Positions 51,782 through 62,139 of a DNA stretch of 64,000 bases are shown piece by piece (the first letter of the stretch is position 1; every line of letters starts with the position of its first letter). The notes beneath the pieces are model-generated. The model was given only the letters and a program-made list of their open reading frames with translations, was not told the DNA's origin and did no database searches. The stretch comes from Gracilaria gracilis (Eukaryota > Rhodophyta > Florideophyceae > Gracilariales > Gracilariaceae), in NCBI GenBank assembly GCA_030374805.1, contig JARGSG010000197.1:930001-994000 (forward strand), given 5' to 3'. A program made the position numbers and the translations under genes.

Positions 51782-51973
51782 TGTTATCGTGTCTTTGGCT
51801 AAAACGGACAAGGTATAAAAAAAAGTAGTTCCAAGTGAGCCTAGGGTCCGTCGATGACAACGGCTTATCTTCGAAGCATTTCCGTTGATGAGTCACTCAG
51901 TTATTGAAAGTTGTACAGGTCGTAGAGTGGCTTATGTAACCACTGTGGGTGTACGTGGGCGGTATGAGTGATT

Positions 51974-52607
51974 CTACGAAAGAAGTTCTCGCAATCGTTC
52001 TCGCTTTTCGGGGTGCAGATAGGTGGGGAAAACAACGTTAAACTTGACTACAAGATCTCCCCTTTGTCCAGGACTCTTCGATATAGGCATACCAGCTCCA
52101 GAGATTGTCTTTTCGGAGCCTGGATTGATGACCTCAGGGCAGTCAAGACGATATCCCCTTCCATCCAACCCGGGAATAGTTATTGTGCCACCACCAAGAG
52201 CATCTGCGAGCGATATGCGGTGCTTGTATTCAAGATTGTTTCCATTCCTTTTGAACTTTGGATGATCTTTTTCTTGAATGATGAATACTACATCTCCTGG
52301 GATATAGCCGGGTGCTTCACTTCCAGCTCCATTGTAGCGAATCTTAGTTCCGGCTTTGTACCCAGGTTTAATGTGTACTTCATGAATTTTGGCAGCACGG
52401 TCGACTCCACCGTCTGCACGTGCGACATTTCGAGTGATCTTGAGCTTTTTCGTGACGCCGTTGTGTAGTTCTTCAAGAGAAAGAAAGAGAGAGACCTCTG
52501 TATCAGGTTGTTTCCGGGAAGCGCGGCCATGTGAAAATGAGGAGAAGCTTTGAGGACCACCTCCCATACTGCTAAAGCCTCCCATGGGGCCACCCATTCC
52601 ACCCATT

Positions 52608-52642
<35 letters not shown>

Positions 52643-53014
52643 TCCGCCCATTCCGCCAAAACCGCCCATGCTGCCGAAAATCTCGTTGAAAAGGTCGTTA
52701 GCGTCGCGCATGTTGGAAGCAGAGTTGAATCTGAATGTACCAGGCGCACTACGAGGCATTTCATCCATGCCAGCCTTCAATGCATCCTCTCCGTAGCTAT
52801 CATAAATCTCCTTTTTCTTTGGATCGGAAAGCACCTGGTATGCCTCTGCAATCTCCTGGAACTTCTTCTCGGCCTCCGGTTTATTGTCTGGATTCTTGTC
52901 TGGATGCCATTTCATAGCATTTCTACGGTACGCTTTCTTGAGTTCCTCTGGCGTAGCGCCGCGACTGACACCCAGAATGGAGTAATAATCCCTGCCCATG
53001 GTGCGCGATGGCAT
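51974..53014 (-). CDS. Type II Hsp40 co-chaperone (DNAJB1/SIS1-like)
   Basis: 346 residues from the ATG at 53014; Met6 is an alternative start. The J domain (6-75) has the HPD motif in 'MKWHPDKNP'. A Gly/Met-rich linker follows, with many GGM repeats (about 115-155). There is no Cys-rich zinc region, which makes it type II. The two C-terminal substrate-binding domains are complete ('[20 protein letters not shown]', '[19 protein letters not shown]', '[20 protein letters not shown]', 'GAGMPISK'). It delivers clients to cytosolic Hsp70. A perfect three-unit heat-shock element lies about 350 bases upstream. Confidence 0.95.
52581..52670. repeat. GGM-coding microsatellite
   Basis: Tandem 9-base units (GCCCATNCC-like on the plus strand) inside the DnaJ gene, coding Gly-Gly-Met repeats of its linker. 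Length variation here would keep the frame. Confidence 0.7.
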
Positions 53015-53789
53015 GAACTGTGAAAATTTGCGCTTGTGAGACGACGTTTTGAAAGAAGGTTTGAGAGCAAAGTAGTATACAACAAGTCAAAATGAGCTGT
53101 GTAGATGGTGACTATGGAAGATAAGATAAGCAAAAAGCGGAGGAAGAAGTGCAACCAACGAGCTGTCGAGGAAGAAGCATAGCACATGAGCCAGTAGTGG
53201 CTTGAGCGCAGGCAGTGGCTCGCTGCTTAAAAAGGAGCGCCTCTGAATGGCTGAATGGACGCACTGCAGCAGGCAGCTCGTGCGAAGAGCTGTTGCATGC
53301 GTGTGAGACGTCGAGCCGCTCGAGCGCAGCTGGCGCAAAGCGAGCGTATGCCATTTTTCTAGATTTTTCTAGAACCTTCTAACAAAATTTGATCGCAAGT
53401 TATTCGCGCGGTTTGAAATTGAGAATTTGAATTTGAACAACTGCAATTCGCGCGCCGCCGCACAAATTGAGCTGGCAAACAATTGAAGAGGAGCTCTCTC
53501 CTCTCTGCAAAGGCGCACTGCGCAATCTCCGCTGCTGAGCAGCGGCTGCTCACATTACGGCACGGCACGCGCCCCATTTGCATGGCGCCAATGGCGCGCG
53601 TGCACGTCGCGCCCCGTGCGATCTGTAAGCACGCGCGCTGTAAGGCGCTCCTTGCTGGGCGGTGCTCCGCTCAACTGCGGCAGGTGGCGGCTGGCGGGGC
53701 TGCTCTTCAGCGCTGCACAGAGCCGTCAGGAGTGCAGCGTCTGTTGTGCGCCGCTGTTGCGTGCCGCTGTTGCGCGCCGCTGTTGTGAT
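53015..53789. other. Divergent promoter region, DnaJ / ABC1 kinase
   Basis: 775 bases between two divergent starts, with a heat-shock element near 53357-53379. The last 250 bases are GC-rich and pick up long open frames that lack good starts. Confidence 0.55.
53357..53379. promoter_or_regulatory. Heat-shock element
   Basis: TTCtaGAAccTTC at 53367-53379 is a perfect alternating nTTCnnGAAnnTTCn array. A degenerate fourth and fifth unit (TTCtaGA) lie at 53357-53363. It lies between the DnaJ gene (start 53014) and the kinase gene (start 53790); a DnaJ gene is a classic heat-shock-factor target. Confidence 0.7.
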
Positions 53790-55868
53790 ATGCGCTTCGC
53801 GCCGCTTCGCTCGCTGTTGCTGAGGAGAAGCGCGTCCATCCCGCGGGTGGCCCTCAATGCGCTGCGCGTTGTTCCTCTTCGCCGCGCGCGCGTTCCTGTC
53901 GCCTTGGTCAACACGTCGCTGCTCGCGCTCACGCAGTCGCTGTTAGCCAAGAAGCGATGGAACCTGTTTCAGGCGCTTATTTTGCTCTCCGTGTCCAACA
54001 TGCCGCTCATCGGCTTGTTGGCGCCCTTGTTTAAACCGTTGTGTTTTACTTGGATGTATGCTTTGCTCTGCAGACTGTTTGCTCCGGCCCATGTGCGAAG
54101 TCTCAGGTTCTGGAGACGAGTTATTCCCATCTATGTCTCATACAAGAAAACTCAGATGTCTCTCGCGGTGCAGAATGCTTCTGCTCAGCAAAGAGCAAAG
54201 GCTTGGAGCAAGCGTCACCACTGGGCTGCCGAAAAGGTTTGTTCTTTATCTTCTTCGTGTTTATTGTCACATCTGTACCCACTCACACTCTTGCTTCTTT
54301 TTTTTTTATAGGTCTACAATCTTTGCGTCGAGCTTCGCGGTTTCTACCTCAAGGATGGTACGTGTCAGTCTTTCTCCCTCGTTTTTTTTTATACCGTGCC
54401 CATTTATGCTATGCGGTGTTGCTGACTTTGAACACAGGACAATTTCTGGGCGCCAGGAGTGACATCGTACCAATGGCGTGGTGTGATTCGCTTCGTCGTT
54501 TACAAGATCGCGTTCCCCCCGTTCCATTTTCCCAGATCGAGAGCACAATTCGCCAATCCTACAACGTCAACAAAGTCAGTCAAATATTCAATCACCTAGA
54601 TTCAAATCCGCTTGCGTCCGCCACCATTGCGCAGGTGCATCGAGGACAAATGCCAGACGGCACTCCAATCGTGTTGAAGACCCAGTACATTGATCAACAA
54701 CGTCTCTGCGATATGGATCTGCTCAATCTAAAAAGACTCGCGTCATACCTTCAGAAGCATGACATGTCGTTCTTTGACATGGATTCGGTCGTCAAAGAGT
54801 TTGAAACACAGATTCCTGCCGAATTTGACTTTCTAAGAGAGGCTGAAATGATGACCATCATTCGAAACAACCTGAGGCGCGCTGGCATTTTTGACGTTGT
54901 CATACCCAAAGTGATAACGGGACTTGTTTCACGTCGAGCTCTAACAATGACGTATGTAGATGGTGTTCGCCCGGACAATTCGCTCGCGTTGAATCATTGG
55001 GGCATCAAACCGAAGCATGTGCTCAAGGCCGTTGGTAGGGCGTTTGGACAGATGTTGTTGTGTGACGGCCTTGCACACTGTGACCGTAAGTTGTGACAAC
55101 ATTCAATGGCGCATCGCATTCTTCTGAATACGTTTCACAGGCTTCAAGCTTATGCTAACTGTTTTTGGCACAAAACTCGTATGCTCGTATTATCTTACAC
55201 AGCTCATCTTGGAAACTGTAAGTGCCTTATTCTTTAGCTCTTTATCGTCTTCGGATCTGACTGACTGTTCTCCTTGTTTATGTTGTGCTGTTCAAGTGAT
55301 CATCATGAGGGACGGAAAGGTGGCGCTTATTGATTTTGGTCAGGCCAAGGAGATTCCTGAAGATTTGCGGAAGAAGCTTTGTGCCTTCTACCTGGCTGTC
55401 AACTCAAAGAACAATCTGCACATCCTCCAGACCTTTTCGGACCTTGGAATTGAGCTTGACATTCGTTTCGAAGATATTGATGAAAAGTTCATGCGCATGA
55501 TTCCGCATTACGCGAACGGAATGCTTGATACGGCTCCTCTACCGCCGGAGATCGAAATCAACCCGTTTTCTACGGAGAGCCCGCTGAAGCAAGTGCCAAT
55601 CAAGAGATTTAATCCCGATCTGTTTATGATTCTGCGTACGATGGGCCTTTTGAGATCACTGACGGAGACTTTGAACGTTGAAACAACCGACTGCTGGATG
55701 TCTAACCTGTTTAGACCGTATGCATTGCGCGGAATACGTCGCAAAGGTCTGTCTGATTACGAGAAGCGGAGTCGATCCAGGGCAATCAGATCTGCTTTGA
55801 CGAAGGGCGTGCCCTCACCTTTTGACTGCCAAGATGAGGAGTACACCGAGTTTTGTTCCATCTCGTGA
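53790..55868 (+). CDS. ABC1/UbiB-family atypical kinase (ADCK type), 5 exons with a 15-base microexon
   Basis: Exons are 53790-54236, 54312-54357, 54438-55085, 55203-55217 and 55297-55868. They sum to 1728 bases (575 residues), all GT-AG. The joins restore the family motifs: KDGQ (163-166, the KxGQ motif, with exon 2/3), the Ala-rich loop as 'LASATIAQVHRG', a VLK lysine, 'AHCDPHLGN' (normally DPHPGN) and 'ALIDFGQ' (DFG near 398). The fourth exon is 15 bases and codes the middle of the DPHLGN loop. These kinases control ubiquinone or other quinone and lipid metabolism in mitochondria and plastids. The Arg/Leu-rich, acid-poor N-terminus fits organelle import. The Pro-to-Leu change in the metal-binding loop is unusual. 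Confidence 0.88.
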
Positions 55869-56720
55869 AGTTTTTTTGACTCGCACTCTAAACAAACTTT
55901 TGCGAGTGGTGCATGGTGTTTATCACGAAAGCATCTTGGGAAGGAAAACCGCGAGGGAAAGGATCTTTATTCGCAATCTGCACTGATGTGCATCTATACT
56001 GTATCACATTTTGCACCGGTCCAACTGCTTTGTGGTCGCCGGTAACCATTACTTTATATGTTTTTCGAGAACTGTTCGACTCGTGTTTCGCTTTGTCGTC
56101 GCAGTTGAGGGCAGTTACTGCATTAAAACCTTTCTGACTGGAGCGCGTTATATTGTATGCCAACTGCTTGCTTTTGCTCAAACAATACTGGACAGATTGC
56201 GAATCGTTCCAATTGCAACTAGTGTACCGTGCTTGAGATGCATATTTGGCAGTAGCGAAGAAAAGTTTGTATTGACTGTGTAGGCCAAAGCGCTCTCAGA
56301 GTAGGACGTGACATGGGATAGGTACTGTAGCGTCGGGAATTGTATGAGACGAGGTTTGATATCGTTTACGTGTTCCCACTCGTCTATGATCGACTCTTAC
56401 ACTATGTAGTGAGCTGATTGAAACAGGCATGCGTCCATGTTGGGTGAATGGTGATCGCTGTTGTGGTCAAACTGGCACAGTGTGAGTGCGAGCGGTGCAC
56501 CGAAAGGTCTCGCAGCAGCAGAAAGTGCATCACGATGTCGAAAGAGTGGTGACAGGTGCGTGGTGCCTCGTTGGCATGCGAGGATACACCAAAGCTATAA
56601 TGGTGGTGGTTGGCGGACAGTGATTATTGGCAACAGCGCCAGTGCCAGTTTGCGTGCAGGGGGAGAAGAGGTTGATAACCTTAGTGTGTGTCAGGACGAA
56701 GAAGAAGAGGTGTTAAAGGG
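55869..56720. other. Convergent intergenic region
   Basis: 850 bases between the 3' ends of the kinase gene and the ferredoxin-like gene. Open frames are short and unrecognised. Confidence 0.45.
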
Positions 56721-57542
56721 TTACCGTGTACGAACGGTGACAATGCCCGTGCCCTGACAATCACCACAACGCAGTTTGCCCGTACCGGCACAAAGCGCGC
56801 ACACATATCCCTCATCCTCGCCCTCGCCCTCGCACGCGTCGCACTGAACAACGCCCACAGTATCACAAGCGCGACAGTCAACAGTTCGAGTAAAAGCGCC
56901 CCTGACTTTGGGCGCCGCCCTGGCGACATACTCGGTATCCATGTTTTCAAAGCGCGCCATGGGGTTCTTGGCCTTGCTGGCGGTTTTCATGCGCGCGACG
57001 TCGACCACCAGCTCGTTGGAGCCGTCGGTGGGCACGGCGCCGGTCTGACAGGCGCGCACGGTCTGGCGGCCGTCCGGCGACGAAGGGTCCAACACATCGC
57101 AGGTGCACGAGCCGCACACGCCGGTCTGACAGGCGCGCGGGATGTGCAAGTTAACCGAGTCGCCCACGCGCAGCAGGTTGTCGCCGACCTTTGCGGCGGC
57201 CACCACCTCTTGGCCGGACGGCGTGTTGATGAAGCGCACGGCGATCTCGCCCGGCATGAGCTGGTACTCTGGCGGCTTTGCCTGCTGCGCGTCGGCTGAC
57301 TGCGCGGCCGGCTGTGACGACGGTGGCGGCGACGGCGACGGCGACGGTGACGGTGACGGCTGGCGCAGCTCCGCGGGCGACGAGCCGGTGGGCGGCGGCT
57401 CCGCGGCGTGCGTCATGGCGCGCGGGGCGACGACGCGGCGACGCGACGGGCATAGCGCGCGCGCGCGGCGCAGCGGCGGCAGCGCCAACGGCAACGGGGC
57501 GGCGAAGGCGCTCGAGCTCATGTCGGCGAGCTGCTGCAGCAC
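56721..57542 (-). CDS. Plastid-type [2Fe-2S] ferredoxin fused to a DnaJ-type zinc finger
   Basis: 273 residues from 57542; the ATG at 57521 ('MSSSAFAAPLPL') gives a better transit peptide, rich in Ala/Arg/Pro with an early Phe. A Ser-Pro repeat linker follows (about 60-75). Residues about 98-185 are a ferredoxin-like domain whose cluster cysteines appear as C138-X4-C143-X2-C146 with C165 further on ('CQTGVCGSC...VRAC'). Residues about 222-270 have four DnaJ-like CxxC(xGxG) motifs ('CRAC', 'CDACEGEG', 'CALCAGTG', 'CGDCQGTG'), as in BSD2-type chaperone factors. The pairing suggests an electron carrier coupled to protein folding or thiol chemistry in the plastid; that role is inference. The spacing to the last cluster Cys is shorter than in photosynthetic ferredoxin. 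Confidence 0.8.
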   Translation of the reverse strand: MLQQLADMSSSAFAAPLPLALPPLRRARALCPSRRRVVAPRAMTHAAEPPPTGSSPAELRQPSPSPSPSPSPPPSSQPAAQSADAQQAKPPEYQLMPGEIAVRFINTPSGQEVVAAAKVGDNLLRVGDSVNLHIPRACQTGVCGSCTCDVLDPSSPDGRQTVRACQTGAVPTDGSNELVVDVARMKTASKAKNPMARFENMDTEYVARAAPKVRGAFTRTVDCRACDTVGVVQCDACEGEGEDEGYVCALCAGTGKLRCGDCQGTGIVTVRTR

Positions 57543-57823
57543 GTCGACGGCGGGCGGCAGGCGGGCGAGCTACGGATCGGGCGCCACGACGAGCGCCGAG
57601 GTCGGACGGCAGCGGGCACACGCGCCGAAAACGGGCGCGCCGCGCGGTGCGGATTGGATCTGGTATCCACCAACGGTACACAGTACGGATCAGCGATGCA
57701 AACGGCGCCCGTTTTAGATACGCGCCGTTTGGCGCAGTATACACAAGCGCTTCCACGCGCGCGCTATCTCACTTGTCTCTCTCTCTAGAGCGGAGGCGCT
57801 GTGTGCAAACACACGCGGCAAAG

Positions 57824-57905
57824 ATGGCGGACAAGACGGAGTCGACGCGGCTGTCGCGCGCGCTCGGCGAGCGCATGTACTTGATCCAGCAACTGGCGGC
57901 GGACG

Positions 57906-57940
<35 letters not shown>

Positions 57941-58858
57941 GGGAAGCCGCGCACAAGCTTCCTGGTCACGGGGCAGAGCGGCAAGCTATACACCGTGTCG
58001 TTCCCCACGCGCGCGGACGATGACAAAGACGATGATGACGAAGACGACGAAGACGACGGCGGCGGCGGCGGCGGCGGCGAGGCGGCTCGCTGCAACTGCA
58101 TGGACCACGTGATCCGCAAGACGGTGTGCAAGCACATATTGTTCATCGCGACGCGCGTGCTGCACGCGCCGCGCAGCTGGTTCGCATCCGACGCCGACGC
58201 GCGCGGCGCGCCCGCGCTACAGCGCGCCGCGCGGCTTGTATCGCCGCTGCTGGCGCGCAGCGGCAGCAGCGGCAGCGGCATCGGCAGCGGCAGCAGCGCG
58301 GCGCCGGAGGCGGTACGGCTGGCAGTGCAGCGCGCGGCGCCGCACGCGTTCGCCAGCGCGACGCGCGTGTCGCGCAAGCGCGTGGAGGAGGAGGACGAGT
58401 GCGGCATCTGCTTCGAGCGGCTGTTGGCGGAGGCGCTGTCGTTCTGCGCGTTTGGGTGCGGGCGCGCCGTACACGCCGCGTGCTTCGCGCGCTATGAGCA
58501 AGCCACGCGCGGCGACGCGCGCTGCGTGCTGTGCCGCGCGCAGTGGCGGCGCGACGCGCGCCAGCGCGTGGGCCGGCGCGGCGTGCTGGCGCGCGGCCGC
58601 CTCATCGACGTCAGCGAGGTGCTGCCCGAGCTGTTCGCCGCGCCGCCGCCGGCGCCGGCCGCGAGCAAGCCGCGCGCGCGCGCTGCGCGGAACAAGCCGC
58701 GCGCCAATTCAGCCGCGCAGAAGGCTGGATTGGTTCCGCACCGCGGCGCGGTGACCAAGCGCAGCGGCGCGGTGCGGAAGCGCGCGGCGGAGCGCTCGCG
58801 CGTGCGGCGCGCGCGCGCGCACGGTATGACGTTGCGCTCCGCGTCGCGCGCGCGTTGA
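57824..58858 (+). CDS. SWIM and RING zinc-finger protein (ZSWIM2-like)
   Basis: 344 residues from the ATG at 57824 (AAGATGG). The frame is open further upstream, but only because GC-rich sequence lacks stops. It has a His-Asp repeat (about 27-38), an acidic and Gly-rich loop, then a SWIM finger with CxC and CxH in 'CNCMDHVIRKTVCKHILFI'. A RING-type finger follows near residues 190-240 ('CGICFERL', then C, C, H, C and 'CVLC'). The C-terminus is Arg/Ala-rich and basic. A SWIM next to a RING is seen in ZSWIM2/MEX E3 ubiquitin ligases, which suggests a ligase role. Coding GC is extreme, so many other frames look open here. Confidence 0.8.
57903..57940 (+). repeat. GACCAC hexanucleotide repeat
   Basis: About six units, coding alternate Asp and His in the SWIM/RING protein; in frame whatever the repeat number. 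Confidence 0.75.
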
Positions 58859-59045
58859 ATTGGCGCTTGACAGCAGTAAAGTATATGAGCATGCGTGTCT
58901 TTTTCGTTGGCGCGCTGCTGCTGCCGCTGCTAACTTACGCGCCTATTAAGCGCGCGTTCCTCCGCTCCCCCTCCTGCTCCCGCCTCCCGTCGTACTCCGT
59001 GCTCTGCATCTGCTCGCTCGCTCGCGCTCTCTCTCTTTCTCTCAC

Positions 59046-59115
<70 letters not shown>

Positions 59116-59164
59116 GGCGCTTTGTTGCTCAACCTCTCTGGGAGTGCGCGCTTGCGCTGGCGGA
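58859..59164. other. Intergenic region with CT microsatellite
   Basis: 306 bases with no gene; contains the long (CT)n tract at 59031-59113 upstream of the C2H2 gene. Confidence 0.6.
59031..59113. repeat. (CT)n microsatellite
   Basis: About 80 bases of nearly pure CT with two short interruptions, about 50 bases upstream of the C2H2 zinc-finger start. It may act as a GAGA-type promoter tract. Confidence 0.85.
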
Positions 59165-59895
59165 ATGGACGTGCTGTTGGCGGCGGCCGAATCGCTGCGC
59201 GCGCGCGAGATCAATGAGTTCCACGCGCGCGCCGGCAAGATCCAAAAGCTGCACGTGAAGCGGAAACGAGGCGTGTTTCGCTGCGACAAGTGCCCGTCCG
59301 TGTTCGGGCTGCGCCACAACCTGCTAAGACACGAGGTAAGTTTGCATCAACCACGCGCCCCGCCAGCACCGCCACTAACCGCCACTCGTGTAATGGCTCT
59401 CTCTCTCTCTCCCCCTCTCTCTCTCTGCACGCGCAGCGCACTATCCACCAGCGTCGCCGCGCGTTCAAGTGCGATCGCCACGGCTGCTGCGCGTCGTTTG
59501 TGCACCGCTACGAACTTGACTCGCACCACGTGGCCGCGCACGGCCACGGGCGCCACCGCCACCGCCACCACCACCACCACCGTCAACAACAACAACAACA
59601 ACAACAACAAGAGCAACATCAGCAGCAGCAGCAACACTCGCCGCCATGCACCCCCCCGCCGCAGTCGCCGCAGTCGTTGGCGTCGGCGTCGGCGATGGCG
59701 ATGGCGACGGCGTCGCCGCCACGCTCAGCATGCAGCTGCCCGCTGTGCACGCGGCGCTTCTCGCAGCGCGCTGATCTGCTCACGCACGTGCGCATCGCGC
59801 ACCAGCTAAGCGCGGGCGACGCGCTTGCGGCCATGGACGCGCTCGCGCCCCTCGACGGCGCGCAATTGAGCCCGCGCGGCGCGCGCTCGTCGTGA
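59165..59895 (+). CDS. C2H2 zinc-finger protein (2 exons)
   Basis: Exon 1 is 59165-59335 and exon 2 is 59437-59895 (GT-AG), giving 209 residues. The join lies inside the first finger: 'CDKCPSVFGLRHNLLRHE' ends exon 1, and 'RTIH' with the second His opens exon 2. A second finger starts with 'FKCDRHGCCASFVHRYELDSHHVAAH', after which come His- and Gln-repeat tracts. A third finger lies near the C-terminus ('CPLCTRRFSQRADLLTHVRIAH'). It is likely a nuclear DNA-binding protein. Intron 1 also contains CT runs. Confidence 0.75.
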
Positions 59896-60235
59896 GCGCA
59901 GCGTGCGTCAGGCGCGTTTTCCTTGTTGTTGTTTGTGACTGTTGATTGCGTGTTTTTTTCTTCCTTAGTGATTGCGTCAGCCGGGCGTGTAGCGTTGTAA
60001 AAGCGCCGCGTGTGCCACTTGGAGCGGCGCTCTGTTCCGCGCGCGTTGACGCGCCTTTTTTTCTTTCTGTTGCTGCCCGTTTACAGCGCGCCGCGCGCAG
60101 CGACCACTCGCCGGGAGCGGCGCTGCGTTTGCTGCTGGCGGTGCATCATGCGCGCCGTCGACGTGGCGCGCATCGTGCGCCGCGGCTCGGCTGCTCGCCT
60201 TTGCGGCGCGTCAGCCTTATTTGCGCGCCGCGCCT

Positions 60236-60266
<31 letters not shown>

Positions 60267-60443
60267 GCGCTCGCGCGCTCGCGCGCTTTGCTTCGCTGCG
60301 CGCGCGCTTGTTGTGCTCCTTGCTGCCGCTTCTTCTCGTCTCATTTTACCAAGTTGGTAATAAACTTTACCAACGCCCCCACCCACCCCCCCACCCCCTC
60401 CCCCTTCTGGTTTGTACTTGTTATTACACTTAGTTAAGTTGAA
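59896..60443. other. GC-rich intergenic region
   Basis: 550 bases between the C2H2 gene and the 3' end of the HA-domain gene. Open frames arise from (GCC)n sequence near 60240-60265 and lack support. Confidence 0.5.
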
Positions 60444-62139
60444 TTACAGTTGTTCTTCGCATGTTAGTGAGTCTATCGTCGATTGGTCAAGCACGCATCC
60501 GTGATCTCTTGACAATATTTGTTCCAAGTCATCCGCCGCCGAAGGCACAATGCTCCCCATCCCCATCCCCATCCCCATCCCCATTCCCATCCCCATCCCC
60601 ATCCCCATTCCCATCCCCATCCCCATGCCGAACGCCTGACCGCCGTCCATCAACCCCGTGCCCAGCCCCAGCGGCTGCGCCCCTACATTCATCGCCGCCG
60701 CCGCCGCCGCCGCCGAGTTGTCGCCAAACAGCGGCGATGACAGAATCGACCCCCCCCACTGCGACTGCAGCAGCGACTCGCCCGCCATCCCCGACCCCAT
60801 CAGCTCGTTGCCACCCGCCGCCGCACCCATGTCCGCCAGCAACACGTCCGCGCACATGGCCGAACAGCTGTCGCCAAACAGCTCCATCTCCTCCTTGAGG
60901 TACGGCGCGGGCAGCGTCAAGTCGTTGGGGAACAACATCATCGCCGCCGCGTCATGTACACACACGCTCTTCTCCGCCTTCTCCGGCGTGCAGCTGGGCG
61001 TCGTATCCGCCGACGACACCGTGTTACTCGTCGCCGTCGCCGTCGCTGCCGCCGCTGCCGCCGCCGCTGCTGCCGCCGCCGCCGCCGTCGCCGCCGCCGC
61101 CGCATTGGCCGCGCGCGACCGCGAGTTGGACGGGTTCCACACAAAGCCCAGCGACTGCAGCCGCGCCTCGCGCGACGCGCTGAGCTTGCCCTTGCGCTTG
61201 CACTGGCGCTGCGTGTTGACCCACCAGCCGAGCTCGCCCTCGTTGAACGGCACGCTGGCGTGGCCGCGTTCGCGCGTCCACTCCACCAGCCGCTTGAACT
61301 TGTCCTCCCAGTCGGCCTCGGCCGTGCTCCACGTGAACTTGAGGCTGTCCAGCGCGTCGATCTTCTCCTTGGACAGCTTGCCGCGCTTGCGCAGCTGCCG
61401 CTGCTTGGACACCCACGTGCCCAGCTCGCCCTGCGCAATGGGCACCGCGCAGTGGCCGTGCTGCTTCTTCCACTCGCTCAGCTTGCGGAAGCGCTCCTCC
61501 CACATTGCCGTCACCGTGTTCCACACAAAGTTGATCGAGTTGAGCGCCTGTTCGCGCGTGCCATCCAGTTCTATTGTACACATTGTCACAACAACCTGCT
61601 GTTAGCCAGTGTATATATATATATATATATATATATGGATAGGGAGAGCGGTAAAAATAAAAAACGCTAAACTTACTGCCGGTTCTCTTCAGCTCGCGCT
61701 GACGTGCCACCCATCGACCGAGCGCGCCCTCCGCCTTGGGCACGCACGTGTCGCCGTGCTCGGCGCGCCATCTCAAAAGCTCCTCATAGCGCGACTCCCA
61801 CGTCGGATTCAGCGATGGCGTCGGCGAGCTTGAGCGCGTGTGCAGCGTAGAGCAGCGAGAGTCGGTGGAAGCGTTCATTGCACGCGGAGCGGGAAACCAG
61901 GCGGCTTGTGCGGCGGCGGCTTGTGCGGCGGCGGCGGCGGCGGTGGCGGTGGCGGTGGGCGGAGCGGTGGGCGCGGTGGGCTGCTTCGCGGGTAGATTTA
62001 CGGGCGGCTCGGCGGAAAACAACCTGCACATCGGCTGGATGGGTACACTGTACGGATAGATACAGATATACGCGCGCAGTGATGCAGAGCGATTTGTGTT
62101 TAATAGAGAGAGCGAGAAAGGTACAACGACGGGTGACAA
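60444..62139 (-). CDS. Helicase-associated (HA) domain protein, at least 2 exons
   Basis: Exon 1 ends at 61677 and exon 2 is 61570-60444. The join recreates 'LKRTGKLDGTREQALNSINFVW'. The start is uncertain: 62139 (529 residues) or 62031 (493), and a further upstream exon is possible. Three HA domains (Pfam PF03457 type) stand in tandem, each with the pattern W...(Y/F)..L..W....GH..VP...GELG.WV..QR...+.GKL...R...L.S..F.W. An Ala run follows, then an acidic region and a Gly-Met repeat. HA domains are thought to bind nucleic acid and are expanded in many algae without any attached helicase. No helicase motif is present here. Confidence 0.8.
60553..60627. repeat. CCCATY hexanucleotide repeat
   Basis: About 12 units, coding the Gly-Met repeat of the HA-domain protein on the minus strand. 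Confidence 0.85.
61611..61636. repeat. (TA)n microsatellite in the intron of the HA gene
   Basis: Alternating TA inside the 106-base intron 61571-61676. Its length takes up a quarter of the intron. Confidence 0.85.

Noticed and set aside
57278-57823. Upstream extension of the SWIM/RING frame and overlapping minus-strand frames
   Set aside because: It overlaps the ferredoxin gene on the other strand and consists of Arg/Ala runs.
58236-59217. Several long Arg/Ala-rich frames on both strands around the SWIM/RING gene
   Set aside because: Shadows caused by GC-rich codons; only one frame holds the SWIM and RING patterns.
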